In this document: positions 8,549 through 17,441 of the stretch, one piece after another
How positions within the stretch are numbered: the stretch's first letter is position 1
How the letters are laid out: each line of letters opens with the position of its first letter
From: JAYODZ01 sp965662735
GTDB lineage: Bacteria > Pseudomonadota > Alphaproteobacteria > RS24
Length of the DNA stretch: 64,000 nucleotides
NCBI GenBank assembly: GCA_965662735.1
Contig: CBFIIU010000007.1
Coordinates: forward strand, 1 to 64,000
Direction of reading: 5' to 3'
Program-made: the position numbers and the translations under genes
The notes under the pieces: generated by a model
What the model saw: only the letters and a program-made list of their open reading frames with translations
What the model was told of the DNA's origin: nothing
Database searches by the model: none

Positions 8549-8874
8549 NNNNNNNNNNNNNNNNNNNNNNNNNNNNNNNNNNNNNNNNNNNNNNNNNNNN
8601 NNNNNNNNNNNNNNNNNNNNNNNNNNNNNNNNNNNNNNNNNNNNNNNNNNNNNNNNNNNNNNNNNNNNNNNNNNNNNNNNNNNNNNNNNNNNNNNNNNNN
8701 NNNNNNNNNNNNNNNNNNNNNNNNNNNNNNNNNNNNNNNNNNNNNNNNNNNNNNNNNNNNNNNNNNNNNNNNNNNNNNNNNNNNNNNNNNNNNNNNNNNN
8801 NNNNNNNNNNNNNNNNNNNNNNNNNNNNNNNNNNNNNNNNNNNNNNNNNNNNNNNNNNNNNNNNNNNNNNNNNN
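8549..8874. other. assembly gap (326 N)
   Basis: Unknown bases. The gap hides the 3' end of the glycine-zipper lipoprotein gene and the 5' end of the repeat-protein gene. The estimated size may not be exact. Confidence 0.99.
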
Positions 8875-9362
8875 GACGTCCGCGGAATAACTCGTATTTT
8901 CACATCACCAATCAGCATCACTGCTTGGCCCGGGCTCCAGGTGACATCCGGATCTGCTTCTTGAACAATGCTAATCAAGTCTCCGGTCTCATCCATTTTA
9001 ATTAAAAGCTGAACACCTTTTTTGCCCGTCAGTACTTTGCCCGCGACATTGCCCGCCACACCACCGGCAACAGCACCTGCTGCCGTAGCCGCTGTGCGTG
9101 TGCCATCGCCTTGGCTGCGTGTCGCTTGATTGCCGATCACGCCGCCAACAAGCCCACCAATAATCGTCCCGATTTTACGATCGCCCTCAATGCTCACTGG
9201 TGTGAACTCGACCAATGTGCCAAAGCGTACTTTCTGAACACGTTGGGCTTCATTAACCCCAACAACATCCGGCCTTTGGCTTGTGGTACTACAGCCCGTC
9301 AAGGCAATCCCGCTTAGAAGCGCGACCGTTACAATGACCGACCCGTTAAACCAATTTGGCAT
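8875..9362 (-). CDS. glycine-zipper outer-membrane lipoprotein, SlyB-like (3' end in gap)
   Basis: About 162 residues are visible before the gap. A signal peptide ends in the lipobox LTGCS (Cys near residue 24), so the protein is a lipoprotein. A Gly/Ala-rich double hydrophobic hairpin follows (GTIIGGLVGGVIGNQATR, then AGAVAGGVAGNVAGKVLTG), the glycine-zipper 2TM domain of SlyB/Pal-like proteins. After that come beta-strand-like segments ending IRVIPRT. ATG at 9362 has an AAAGGAG site. A longer conceptual frame that runs on across the gap gives low-complexity Pro/Arg peptide and is not accepted. Likely roles are outer-membrane integrity or stress response (family knowledge). Confidence 0.82.
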
Positions 9363-9458
9363 CCTACTTCTCCTTTATTCCGTCCGCGGACATCGCTCGA
9401 TCGCATCAGATAACGCGATAATTTTGTCAAAAAAAAGGCAGTCAGATCGGCGCGCGGC

Positions 9459-10778
9459 TTATCCTTTTTGCTGCGCTTCCGCTTCCTCTTTTTCGCGACG
9501 AATTTCAGCTAAACGCCGCTCGACCGACCTGATCCAACGGAAGGCATCCTTTGCAACATTGTCATCGTCGCCCGCTTTGCGGAACGCTTTGATGGCGGGT
9601 TCCCATTTTTCCAGCTTGGTCCGCGTAATGCCGAGCAAAAGCCATGTCCGCCCCTCATCATCCAAGTCTCCCTTTTTGAGAGCCTCGGAAAGCGCCTTTT
9701 CAGCATCGCTCCATTTTTCGTCTTGCAAATAAGATTGCCCCAGTTGCAGATAGAGTTTCCCCTTCTCCGATTTTTCGGCGGCAACCTTCAGCGGGGCAAT
9801 CGACTTCCCCCACTCGCGCGAATGCATGTAGGCATTTGCCAATAATTCGTAATTTTTCTCGGTCTTCTCGATTTTCCCATTTTTCAAGCCATCTTCTAAA
9901 ATCACAGCGGCCTTAATCGGAACATCATAATACATAAAAAGCTGCGCCATGCGGGTCAGTTCTTTTGACGAGGTCAACATGCCCTGCACATACATTGCCT
10001 GCTGAGCCACAAATGCCATTTCTTCCTGGTTCACCTCATAGTAAACAGCCGAAATCTGTTGCCAGAACGCCTTCTCATCCGGCCAGCGCAGGACGGCGTC
10101 TTCCAAAACAGGTTTGGCCTCTTTGAACCGTTCGCCATTCAATAAAATCGAGGCTAAGATACGAATCCACGTTTTTTTAGGCTCTTCAGATTTTGAGAGC
10201 GCCTTACGGATCGCCACCTCAGCTTTGGGATAGTCTTCCATAATCATGTGAATTTGNNNNNNNNNNNNNNNNNNNNNNNNNNNNNNNNNNNNNNNNNNNN
10301 NNNNNNNNNNNNNNNTGAGCAAATCTAAGGCTTTTTGATTTTTACCCTCGGCTAGGTTTAACTGCGCGAGATTATAGGTGAGGTCATTAACAATGCGGGG
10401 CGGCAAGTCACCGGTGGCAATGGCGCGCTCGAAAATTTGCATTGTGCGCGTATAGTCGCCCTTATCGGCATAGACAAACCCCATGGTCTGCAACGCCACC
10501 GCCTTCTCATAGGGCTTATATTTTGAGCTATCGATCAAGCCTTGTAAGACGGCAACCGCCTCATCATGCTTATCTTCACCCAGTAGGTTTTGCGCCTGTT
10601 CGATTTTTTCAAAGGCAGCCTTACCCAAAACTTCCGACTTGCGGGTTTGCGGTTTGCGTGAATTTTCTTGAGCGATTGCACGATCGCCACCCATCGTAAG
10701 GGGCAAAAACGCCCCCCCCACTGCCGGCAACACACCGACAGCAATTAGCAGAACAAATTTTCGAATGGGATGCATCAT
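9459..10778 (-). CDS. periplasmic TPR protein of the TonB2-type operon
   Basis: A 439-residue protein (about 20 hidden by a 59-base gap, with the frame kept on both sides). A signal peptide ends near residue 36 (RAIAQEN). The rest is helical tetratricopeptide repeats, for example GFVYADKGDYTRTMQIFERAI and QLGQSYLQDEKWSDAEKALSEAL. It is the last gene of the operon, 7 bases after tonB. In Vibrio TonB2 clusters a TPR protein occupies the same place, so a periplasmic scaffold role for the energy-transduction complex is the best guess. Confidence 0.85.
   Translation of the reverse strand: MMHPIRKFVLLIAVGVLPAVGGAFLPLTMGGDRAIAQENSRKPQTRKSEVLGKAAFEKIEQAQNLLGEDKHDEAVAVLQGLIDSSKYKPYEKAVALQTMGFVYADKGDYTRTMQIFERAIATGDLPPRIVNDLTYNLAQLNLAEGKNQKALDLLXXXXXXXXXXXXXXXXXXXXQIHMIMEDYPKAEVAIRKALSKSEEPKKTWIRILASILLNGERFKEAKPVLEDAVLRWPDEKAFWQQISAVYYEVNQEEMAFVAQQAMYVQGMLTSSKELTRMAQLFMYYDVPIKAAVILEDGLKNGKIEKTEKNYELLANAYMHSREWGKSIAPLKVAAEKSEKGKLYLQLGQSYLQDEKWSDAEKALSEALKKGDLDDEGRTWLLLGITRTKLEKWEPAIKAFRKAGDDDNVAKDAFRWIRSVERRLAEIRREKEEAEAQQKG
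10257..10315. other. assembly gap (59 N) inside the TPR gene
   Basis: The reading frame on both sides agrees at the stated length, so the gap size is plausible. Confidence 0.99.
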
Positions 10779-10785
10779 GAGAACA

Positions 10786-11400
10786 CTATTTGGCTATTTG
10801 GAAACTGATAAGTTGGCGAACACCCGGACGCGGAACGGCGCGACCGCCATCCATCATCGGCCGATATTTCCATTTTTGAACAGCATTAATGGCCGCGCGA
10901 TCAAAAATGCCAGAGGGCTCAGAGTCCACAACGACAGGGTTCACAGCGACACCCAGCTCAGAAATCGTGAACTCGAGCAAAACCCAACCCTCTATGTTAC
11001 GCGACAAGGCACGTCGTGGATATTGGGGGAGCACGCGAACAATGGCGAGCGCGTCCCCATCAACTGGCGCATTCAGGTTCATCCCTGCCAATCCAAAATC
11101 ATCGAAATTGGCTGAGGTAGACGCCTTGTCCATATTCGGGCGTGTCACCTGATCTAATTTTGGCGGTGGCGGCGGTTCATCCGGCTCTTGCTTAGACGGG
11201 CGCTTTAAATCACGAGATTTTTCATTCACATCTTCATCGCGCTCGACCCGAACAAAATCAATCGCAATACTCGCGAGGGCCTCTTCGGCTTCGAAATCTT
11301 GCCCAGTCACAAGAACTTTCATGACCAAAAAAAGAGCAACGGTTGTGACCAAAGCGAGGCCACCCGTCATCAACAGCCGCGTGATGCCAGATTGCGCCAT
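10786..11400 (-). CDS. tonB: energy transducer TonB (TonB2-type)
   Basis: A 204-residue TonB. One N-terminal membrane anchor (residues about 8-30), a short Pro-rich linker (DEPPPPPKLDQ near residue 75) and a C-terminal TonB domain (about 115-204) with YPRRALSRNIEGWVLLEFTI and the WKYRP motif near the end. The short linker matches TonB2 rather than the classical long E. coli TonB. It transmits proton-motive force from ExbB/ExbD to outer-membrane receptors. It is 5 bases after exbD. No receptor gene is adjacent, so the cargo is unknown. Confidence 0.92.
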   Translation of the reverse strand: MAQSGITRLLMTGGLALVTTVALFLVMKVLVTGQDFEAEEALASIAIDFVRVERDEDVNEKSRDLKRPSKQEPDEPPPPPKLDQVTRPNMDKASTSANFDDFGLAGMNLNAPVDGDALAIVRVLPQYPRRALSRNIEGWVLLEFTISELGVAVNPVVVDSEPSGIFDRAAINAVQKWKYRPMMDGGRAVPRPGVRQLISFQIAK

Positions 11401-11405
11401 TAGAC

Positions 11406-11807
11406 TTATTTCTCCTCAGCCGCGATCGAAATAGAGCCCACACCCGCAAGCCGCACTTGATCCATAATCTCGACCAAAATACCCGTTTCAGCTTTTTGGT
11501 CGGCTTGGATCACGGCGCCGCCCTGAGGGTTTTCCGCATGCAAGCGCTCCACATTGGCGCGCACCGCCGCAAGGTCAATCTGGCGACGATTAATCCACAC
11601 TTCATTATTCTCATTAATCGCGATCAAGATACCCACGCGCGATTGCTTTACCGCTGTTTCCGCATCGGGACGCGTCACATCAATGCCACTTTCTTTCACG
11701 AAGGTAGCTGTCACAATAAAGAAAATCAGCATGATAAAGACGATGTCCAGCATCGGCGTCATATCAATGCCCATATCTTCGTCGGCTTTCGCTCTTCTTC
11801 TGCGCAT
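11406..11807 (-). CDS. exbD: biopolymer transporter ExbD
   Basis: A 133-residue ExbD/TolR protein. A basic N-terminus (MRRRRAK) precedes MTPMLDIVFIMLIFF, where the Asp near residue 21 is the proton-translocating residue of the family. A periplasmic domain follows, with the V-x-I-N-rich strand pattern NNEVWINRRQI. It sits between exbB (19 bases upstream) and tonB (5 bases downstream), forming the motor of this TonB system. Confidence 0.94.
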   Translation of the reverse strand: MRRRRAKADEDMGIDMTPMLDIVFIMLIFFIVTATFVKESGIDVTRPDAETAVKQSRVGILIAINENNEVWINRRQIDLAAVRANVERLHAENPQGGAVIQADQKAETGILVEIMDQVRLAGVGSISIAAEEK

Positions 11808-11826
11808 AAATCCTCCAATGCGCTGA

Positions 11827-12381
11827 CTAATCAGCCAGCATCAATTCATCTTCAATCTGTTCAACGGCGCTGGACGCTCGGCGTTCCAGGCTTGTTGTGA
11901 AAAATAGACCGGACAGGGCAACCACCATCCCCGCCATCGTGGGCAAGGTTGCTTTCGAAATACCAGCGGCCATGGCGCGCGCATTTCCAGAGCCCGTGAC
12001 CGCCATTACGTCAAAAACTTCGACCATGCCGGTAACGGTTCCAAGCAAACCCAAGAAGGGCGCGAGCGCAACCAGAACCTTAATATAGATAATATTCCGA
12101 TTAGCTTCGATCCGAGCCAGACTGATATATTGACGGCGAATTTGGTGCGCAGCCCAGCTTTTGTGCTCCGTCCGTGCCACCCAACGCGACCGCAAATCAT
12201 CAATGAGGAGCGGAAAATTGCCCCGCATATAGCTATAGCGTTCGTAAATGAGCGCCCACAGCAACACTGTGACAATCATAATTGCCACGAGCACGCTGCC
12301 CCCCATATCGAGGAAATCGCGTACACCACGATAAGCCTCGAATGGGTTCAGAAATAGCCAAATGATATCGCTAAATTCCAT
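11827..12381 (-). CDS. exbB: MotA/TolQ/ExbB proton-channel protein (short ExbB)
   Basis: A 184-residue ExbB with three predicted membrane segments: about 25-45, and the paired C-terminal helices APFLGLLGTVTGMVEVF (about 107-123) and AGMVVALSGLFFTTSLE (about 150-167). The GLLGTVTGM signature is that of the MotA_ExbB domain. It forms the proton channel with ExbD. It follows the long ExbB gene by 10 bases. Two ExbB-type proteins in one operon are characteristic of TonB2 systems. Confidence 0.93.
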   Translation of the reverse strand: MEFSDIIWLFLNPFEAYRGVRDFLDMGGSVLVAIMIVTVLLWALIYERYSYMRGNFPLLIDDLRSRWVARTEHKSWAAHQIRRQYISLARIEANRNIIYIKVLVALAPFLGLLGTVTGMVEVFDVMAVTGSGNARAMAAGISKATLPTMAGMVVALSGLFFTTSLERRASSAVEQIEDELMLAD

Positions 12382-12391
12382 AGATCAGACC

Positions 12392-13780
12392 TTAGCGTTT
12401 ACTTCCAGATTTCTCAGCATGGGCAGCAATAAGCCCTGTCGCCTGCTCTTCCAATATTTGCACAACTTCGCGTGAACGCGTTGCCGCTGCGGCATGAAGG
12501 AGAAGGATCGGGATTGCAACCACCAAGCCGAGAACCGTCGTCACCAGGGCTTGCGAGATACCGCCAGCCATCAGCTTCGGATCCCCCGTCCCAAACAAGG
12601 TAATCGCTTGGAAGGTTAAAATCATCCCGGTCACGGTTCCGAGGAGACCCAATAAAGGCGCAACCCCAGCCAGTAATTTCAACATAGGCAATCCACGCTC
12701 GAGCGCAGGCATTTCTTTCAAAATGGCGTCGTCGAGTTTTAACTCGAGCGCTTCCACATCGGCTGACGTGTTGGCCTCATAGGCGCTCCACACACGACCC
12801 AAAGGAGAATCGCCCTGAGCTGAGCCAGAGGCAACCTGCTCGCGCACAAGGCGGGCGGTTTTCGACAGCGTCAAAATACGTTCGACCGCCAGAGCAACAC
12901 CCAATAGACCAAGCAGAATAATAATATATCCGACCAAGCCGCCCTGGTTGACGCGCTCAAACAATGTTGGCATTTGCAAGAACAGGTTCAAAATTGCGCC
13001 GCGTGATGGATCAACAACCCCGGCCACAACCTCACCCACATCAGCATCTTCCAACTCATCTGACACACTCATGAAACGAGAGGGAGGCTGACGTCCGAGA
13101 TCGGCATAACGACCGTCACCTGCATAGCGAACAAAATCGCCATCAGAGATCGCCGTAAATGGGCCAACGCGCAGAACGTCTGCCTGGCGCACGGTACCAT
13201 CGAGATTGATGATCTCCGCAGGGAAGGACACAACTTGACCTTGCGCCGTCATTTCCTGGGTCAGGGCAAACCACAATTCTTCAAGTTGCGACATTTCGGG
13301 CAAACCTTTGGTCTTGGCCAAGGCTGCCAATGGCGCTGCCCGATCTTTGAGCTGACCCGAAATAAGGCTTTCATCAATTTGAGCCCGGGTTTCGCCCGCA
13401 ACTTGACGGACAATACCGAACAACTCGCCATACACGCCCAGACGCTCATTCAGGAGGGCTTCAAGCTCCGCAAGTTTCAGCTCATTCGCATTGAAGGAGT
13501 TTTCCAAACGCTCACTGCGCGCTTCTTCCGCGGCAATGGCATCATTGGTTTTTTTAAGCAATGCTTTTTGTTTGTTGCGATCAGCGCGGAATTCTTCTTC
13601 GCGCTTAGTGTAAAAGCTCTTATCGCGCGACCGGCCTTCGCGAACGCGATCCAGCAATTGTTGGAGAGTAGCCGCATCAGCATCCGCAACCGTCTCTTGA
13701 CTGATCGCTGGCGATGACACCATCGAGGTCAGAAGAAAAGCAAACCCCAGAAGGGACAAGATTGGATTTCGTAAGTTCAT
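12392..13780 (-). CDS. long ExbB-type protein with periplasmic coiled coil (TtpC-like)
   Basis: A 462-residue protein. A signal peptide ends near residue 27 (SPAISQE). A charged coiled-coil region (about 50-130, REEEFRADRNKQKALLKK and following) and an all-periplasmic beta-rich part (about 190-270) come next. Three membrane segments then carry the MotA/TolQ/ExbB domain (about 285-450) with the same GLLGTVTGM signature as ExbB. This layout matches TtpC of Vibrio TonB2 systems, where it is needed for transport through TonB2. It is second in the operon, 13 bases after the DUF3450 gene. Confidence 0.88.
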   Translation of the reverse strand: MNLRNPILSLLGFAFLLTSMVSSPAISQETVADADAATLQQLLDRVREGRSRDKSFYTKREEEFRADRNKQKALLKKTNDAIAAEEARSERLENSFNANELKLAELEALLNERLGVYGELFGIVRQVAGETRAQIDESLISGQLKDRAAPLAALAKTKGLPEMSQLEELWFALTQEMTAQGQVVSFPAEIINLDGTVRQADVLRVGPFTAISDGDFVRYAGDGRYADLGRQPPSRFMSVSDELEDADVGEVVAGVVDPSRGAILNLFLQMPTLFERVNQGGLVGYIIILLGLLGVALAVERILTLSKTARLVREQVASGSAQGDSPLGRVWSAYEANTSADVEALELKLDDAILKEMPALERGLPMLKLLAGVAPLLGLLGTVTGMILTFQAITLFGTGDPKLMAGGISQALVTTVLGLVVAIPILLLHAAAATRSREVVQILEEQATGLIAAHAEKSGSKR

Positions 13781-13793
13781 TGTGTGGTCCCCC

Positions 13794-14558
13794 CTATTCC
13801 GCAGTCCGTGCCACAGGCACGATCAACAGGTCAGGCGCAGCTTGTTGTTTAGCAACCCGTAAGGCATTGCGAATCTCAGAATCGAAATCACCATCGAGGT
13901 CCTCGAAACTCCGTGTCGCTTGCGACCAGACACCGCTGTCGCCGCCGTCTAGCGTTTGATAAATCAACGACACACGACCAATCCGCAAGAAGGCTACAGT
14001 GCGCATCTCACCTTCGACCTCCATTTCGCCCTCATAGGCTTCAATGGTACGTCCATACTCGTTCTCGATCTCATAGGCCTCTAAGATTTTCCGATATTTT
14101 TCAGCCGGGCTTGCATCAGAACGATCCATCAGCTCACGCAGATTGCTCACGCGGGCATTTCGTTCGTCCATCATGAAGGGTACATCCAGCTTCACAAACT
14201 GCTCTAATGCATCGATCATCCGGAACATGAGCGGTACAATGGTCCGATCGACATTCGTCACATCTTCGATTTGCTTCCGAATACTCACCATTTCTTCTTT
14301 TTGCGCCACAATCAACTTTTCAAGCTGCGTGTTGTATTCGCGCAATGACTGTAACTGCGACAGAGCCGCGCGATATTCGCGAACCAGCTGGCTGGTCTCA
14401 TCATCGAGCTTATCGATTCTTTGTTGAGATTGAGCGCCATCAGACACACTGCCGCGCGCTTCGCCCGACAAATTATCGATTGTCTGGGCACCAGCTGCCA
14501 CAGGCATCACTAGAGCCAGAGCTATCAAATAGTGAGCGATTTTCATGTAGATTCTCAT
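13794..14558 (-). CDS. DUF3450 protein, first gene of the TonB2-type operon
   Basis: A 254-residue exported protein. The signal peptide runs to about residue 24 (PVAAGAQT), followed by a long coiled coil (LDDETSQLVREYRAALSQLQ and on to about residue 100), then DUF3450-type segments such as VPFMMDERNARVSNLRELMDR and the VAFLRIGRVSLIYQT strand near residue 175. The frame extends to 14678, but the ATG at 14558 sits directly before the signal peptide. DUF3450 genes head TonB2/TtpC operons in Vibrio and relatives. The molecular role is unknown; a periplasmic partner of the long ExbB is a reasonable guess. Confidence 0.85.
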   Translation of the reverse strand: MRIYMKIAHYLIALALVMPVAAGAQTIDNLSGEARGSVSDGAQSQQRIDKLDDETSQLVREYRAALSQLQSLREYNTQLEKLIVAQKEEMVSIRKQIEDVTNVDRTIVPLMFRMIDALEQFVKLDVPFMMDERNARVSNLRELMDRSDASPAEKYRKILEAYEIENEYGRTIEAYEGEMEVEGEMRTVAFLRIGRVSLIYQTLDGGDSGVWSQATRSFEDLDGDFDSEIRNALRVAKQQAAPDLLIVPVARTAE

Positions 14559-14784
14559 TTTGGTTTCCTGGTTACATTGCGATAGGAGACCTGCCCGATA
14601 AGCCACGAACATGCCCTCCCTCGCCGCACATGGTGCGACAATTGGGCAGACCCTAGTCAAATTAGTGCAGTGTGACAAGGCCAGTTTTTTCGGTTTTTTG
14701 GAGAAGATAAAATTTACTGTGGGTTGTTAAAAGCTTATGCGCTGAACAGCTGAAATGCGAGCCGATACAATCCCAAGCATCAAT

Positions 14785-14848
14785 AATCCTGAGCCTCAAA
14801 AATCCTGAGACTCAGAAATCCTGAGACTCAGAAATCCTGAGCCTCCAA
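14785..14848. repeat. four tandem 16-bp repeats in the DUF3450-thiolase intergenic region
   Basis: Four head-to-tail copies of AATCCTGAG(A/C)CTCAGA at 14785, 14801, 14817 and 14833. The two middle copies are identical; the outer two differ at a few positions. Each middle unit contains CTGAG-A-CTCAG, itself an inverted repeat. The array lies in the middle of the 408-base space (14559-14966) between divergent genes, which otherwise holds only candidate regulatory sequence and no credible small ORF. Confidence 0.9.
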
Positions 14849-14910
14849 AATATTGAACAGATAATAATTAGACGATTGTCATCTCGAAATCGGAGTGTCA
14901 AACTGAGTTC

Positions 14911-14938
14911 ACGTTTTATCAACGTATGCGAATTGCAT
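14911..14938. promoter_or_regulatory. two adjacent short inverted repeats upstream of the thiolase
   Basis: ACGTT-ttatc-AACGT (14911-14925) is followed immediately by ATGC-gaatt-GCAT (14926-14938), 28 bases before the thiolase start. This could be an operator for a dimeric regulator of fatty-acid or acyl-CoA genes, but no match to a named consensus is claimed. Confidence 0.3.
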
Positions 14939-14966
14939 GACAAAGTTGTAGAAGAGAGGAAACACG

Positions 14967-16202
14967 ATGAGTGAAGCTTGGATTATTGACGCCTGCAGGA
15001 CGCCGCGCGGTATTGGCAAAGCGGGCAAAGGCGGGCTCGCCCACCTGCACCCCCATCACCTTGGGGCAACCGTATTGAAGGCATTGGCTGAGCGGACAAA
15101 AATTGACACCTCTGAAGTGGGTGACATTATTTGGGGAACGAGCTCGCAAAAAGGTGTTCAAGGGGGTGACCTCGGTCGCATGGCCGCTTTGGAAGCAGGC
15201 TATGATGTTAAATCAAGCGCCATGACACTTGACCGGTTTTGTGGTTCAGGCATCACCACCGTCAATATTGCGGCCGCAAACATCATGTCCGGCATGGAAG
15301 ATATGTGCGTCGCCGGCGGCACCGAAATGATGTCACTTTATGGAAGTGAAGGATTTAAGGGCTCTCCATTCCTTGACAATGGCAATCTGGTGCTGCGTGA
15401 CATGCACCCCCAACCGCATCAAGGCGTTTGCGCAGATACGATTGCAACTTTAGAGAACATTCCGCGCGAAGCCTTAGACGATCTGGCCTATGTCAGCCAG
15501 CAGCGTGCCAAGCATGCGATTGAGAATGGGCATTTCGATCGCTCATTGGTTCCCGTCTACAATGCGGACGGAACGGTGGCGCTCGATAAGGAAGAATTCC
15601 CGCGTCCACAAACAACGCGCGATGATCTGGCAAAATTAGAGCCATCTTTCGCCAAGCTTGCAGATTTTGCGCTTGACGAAAATGGCACGACCTTTCGCAA
15701 GCTGGTCTTGCAGGCCTATCCTGATCTGCAAATTAATCACGTCCACCATGCCGGCAACTCATCTGGCGTCGTCGATGGCGCCGGTGCCTTGTTGCTGACT
15801 TCCGATAGCTACGCGAAAGCCCACGGCATGAAACCGCGGGCGCGCATTGTTGCCATGGCCAATATGGGCGACAGCCCAACATTAATGCTCAATGCGCCTG
15901 TTCCTGCGGCTCGAAAAGTTCTGGAAAAGGCAAAGCTCTCACTGAGCGACATTGATGTGTTTGAGGTCAATGAAGCCTTTGCGGTTGTCGCTGAGAAGTT
16001 TATTCGCGATCTCGATATTGATCGTGAAAAAATCAATCGCAATGGTGGTGCGATGGCCCTGGGTCACCCCATCGGTGCCACGGGCGCCTTGCTCGTTGGA
16101 ACCGCGCTGGACGAGCTGGAACGCAGTGATGGTCAATTCGCGCTGATCACCATGTGCGCCGCTGGCGGCATGGCACCTGCGGTGATTATCGAGCGTATTT
16201 AA
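14967..16202 (+). CDS. acetyl-CoA C-acyltransferase (thiolase)
   Basis: A 411-residue thiolase. The active-site nucleophile lies in DRFCGSG near residue 91, the catalytic His in NEAFAVV and GGAMALGHPIGATGA near 347-365, and the second Cys in MCAAGGMAPA near residue 398. It condenses or cleaves acyl-CoA at the beta-keto position. The N-terminal WIIDACRTPRGIGK places it with degradative/acetoacetyl-CoA thiolases, but substrate chain length is uncertain. ATG at 14967 follows GAGAGGA. It is transcribed alone and ends in a strong terminator. It may act with the downstream mutase and thioesterase genes in acyl-CoA metabolism. Confidence 0.93.
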   Translation: MSEAWIIDACRTPRGIGKAGKGGLAHLHPHHLGATVLKALAERTKIDTSEVGDIIWGTSSQKGVQGGDLGRMAALEAGYDVKSSAMTLDRFCGSGITTVNIAAANIMSGMEDMCVAGGTEMMSLYGSEGFKGSPFLDNGNLVLRDMHPQPHQGVCADTIATLENIPREALDDLAYVSQQRAKHAIENGHFDRSLVPVYNADGTVALDKEEFPRPQTTRDDLAKLEPSFAKLADFALDENGTTFRKLVLQAYPDLQINHVHHAGNSSGVVDGAGALLLTSDSYAKAHGMKPRARIVAMANMGDSPTLMLNAPVPAARKVLEKAKLSLSDIDVFEVNEAFAVVAEKFIRDLDIDREKINRNGGAMALGHPIGATGALLVGTALDELERSDGQFALITMCAAGGMAPAVIIERI

Positions 16203-16216
16203 CGCCAACCGAATTG

Positions 16217-16244
16217 AGGGGCGCCCGCAGGCGCCCCTTTTTTT
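16217..16244 (+). terminator. rho-independent terminator after the thiolase
   Basis: AGGGGCGCC (16217-16225), loop CGCA, GGCGCCCCT (16230-16238), then a T run to 16244: a 9-bp GC-rich stem with a U tail, 15 bases after the stop codon. Confidence 0.95.
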
Positions 16245-16312
16245 AACTTTAGATTTGCGACACATGAGCGACCTATGCTTTTGTGTTCCTCACGAAGAGG
16301 ACTTTCGCGCGC

Positions 16313-17374
16313 ATGTCAAAAATATTAAACCGGTATATTGCCCAATATTTTCTTCAGTGGGTTGGGATTGTCGTGCTGGCCATGATCGGCCTCGCTGTGA
16401 TGGGCGGCTTTGTTGAAAATCTGAAGTTGATGCAAAAAATCGGAGGCACGACACCGCAGGCCCTCTTATTAACGATCTATGGTGTTCCTCAACTCGTCCC
16501 CAGCCTGGCCCCCTTTATCTTCTTATTTGCGAGCCTAATCGCTTTTATGCGGCTCAATGAGAGCCAAGCAATTGCTGTCCTGCGGAGTGCTGGCCAATCC
16601 GTCTGGCAATTCGCTTTTCCAGCCCTTCTCACAACACTCCTTCTCGCGATCGTCACAATCACACTCATCGACCCCCTTGCCGCTCGAAGCGCACAACTGC
16701 GCGATCAGTTGGAAAACCAGATTTTGGGGCGCGACGACCAGCTCAACATTCTGAGCACCGGCGTCTGGATACGGCTTCGACAAGAGAGCGGGCACTATCT
16801 CATTCGAGGCCAATTTGTCTCCGATCCCACAACCCTGCAACTCAAAGGGGTCGATGTGTTTCACTATGGGACCGACCATAAATTGCACGAACATATAATT
16901 GGTGAGAAAGCTATTTTGAAGGACAATGTCTGGACCATTGAAACCGACAAAGGTGCCCGAGAAATTTTATCGCTCGACCCCTTGTCGCTCGAAAGTTTGC
17001 GGGATCGACTTTTTTCAGCGCATGCCTTGCCTGTCTGGCGTCTCCCATCCCAGATCTCCAGTGGCGAGAAAGCGGGACTGGACATGACCCAATATCGACT
17101 GCGCTTTCATACCTTACTAGCTTTGCCCTTTTTCTGTGTCTTTATGGTTTTAATTGCGATCGCTTTTAGTATTCCGCGCGGTCGTCTCGCCTCAACGGGG
17201 CGAACCATAGCCACGGCGATCATGCTCGGTTTCGGCGCCTATGCGGGTAGTCAGCTGGTTAGTAAAATCGCTCAACTTTCGCTTCTTCCTGTCGCCGCAG
17301 CGGCTTGGATTCCGACGCTAGTTCTTCTATTACTATCGGTCAGTATTCTGATCGAGCGCGAAGAAAGAGGATGA
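16313..17374 (+). CDS. lptG: LptF/LptG-family lipopolysaccharide export permease, LptG-like
   Basis: A 353-residue YjgP/YjgQ-family permease. Three N-terminal membrane segments (about residues 10-120, including LVPSLAPFIFLFASLIAFMRLNESQA cut here for length) and three C-terminal ones (about 250-345) flank a periplasmic jelly-roll domain. The first helix with GGFVENLK resembles LptG more than LptF. LptB2FG pulls LPS from the inner membrane. An upstream GTG (16283) is open in frame, but ATG at 16313 after AGAGGA is preferred. Normally lptF and lptG are adjacent; here no partner permease or other lpt gene is next to it. Confidence 0.85.
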   Translation: MSKILNRYIAQYFLQWVGIVVLAMIGLAVMGGFVENLKLMQKIGGTTPQALLLTIYGVPQLVPSLAPFIFLFASLIAFMRLNESQAIAVLRSAGQSVWQFAFPALLTTLLLAIVTITLIDPLAARSAQLRDQLENQILGRDDQLNILSTGVWIRLRQESGHYLIRGQFVSDPTTLQLKGVDVFHYGTDHKLHEHIIGEKAILKDNVWTIETDKGAREILSLDPLSLESLRDRLFSAHALPVWRLPSQISSGEKAGLDMTQYRLRFHTLLALPFFCVFMVLIAIAFSIPRGRLASTGRTIATAIMLGFGAYAGSQLVSKIAQLSLLPVAAAAWIPTLVLLLLSVSILIEREERG

Positions 17375-17441
17375 GCCCCTCGCCTTCCATTTTGATCATC
17401 CGTGAAAAAGCGCGCTGCGCTGTTTATGTGTTGGAGAAGTT

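Noticed and set aside
8442..8874. Continuation of the glycine-zipper lipoprotein across the N gap to 8442
   Set aside because: After the gap this frame reads Pro/Arg-rich low-complexity peptide, while a different frame continues smoothly into the repeat-protein gene. The join is a product of N translation.
14919..15161. Leftward 80-codon ORF over the start of the thiolase
   Set aside because: Antisense shadow of a strongly supported gene, no ribosome-binding site or family resemblance.
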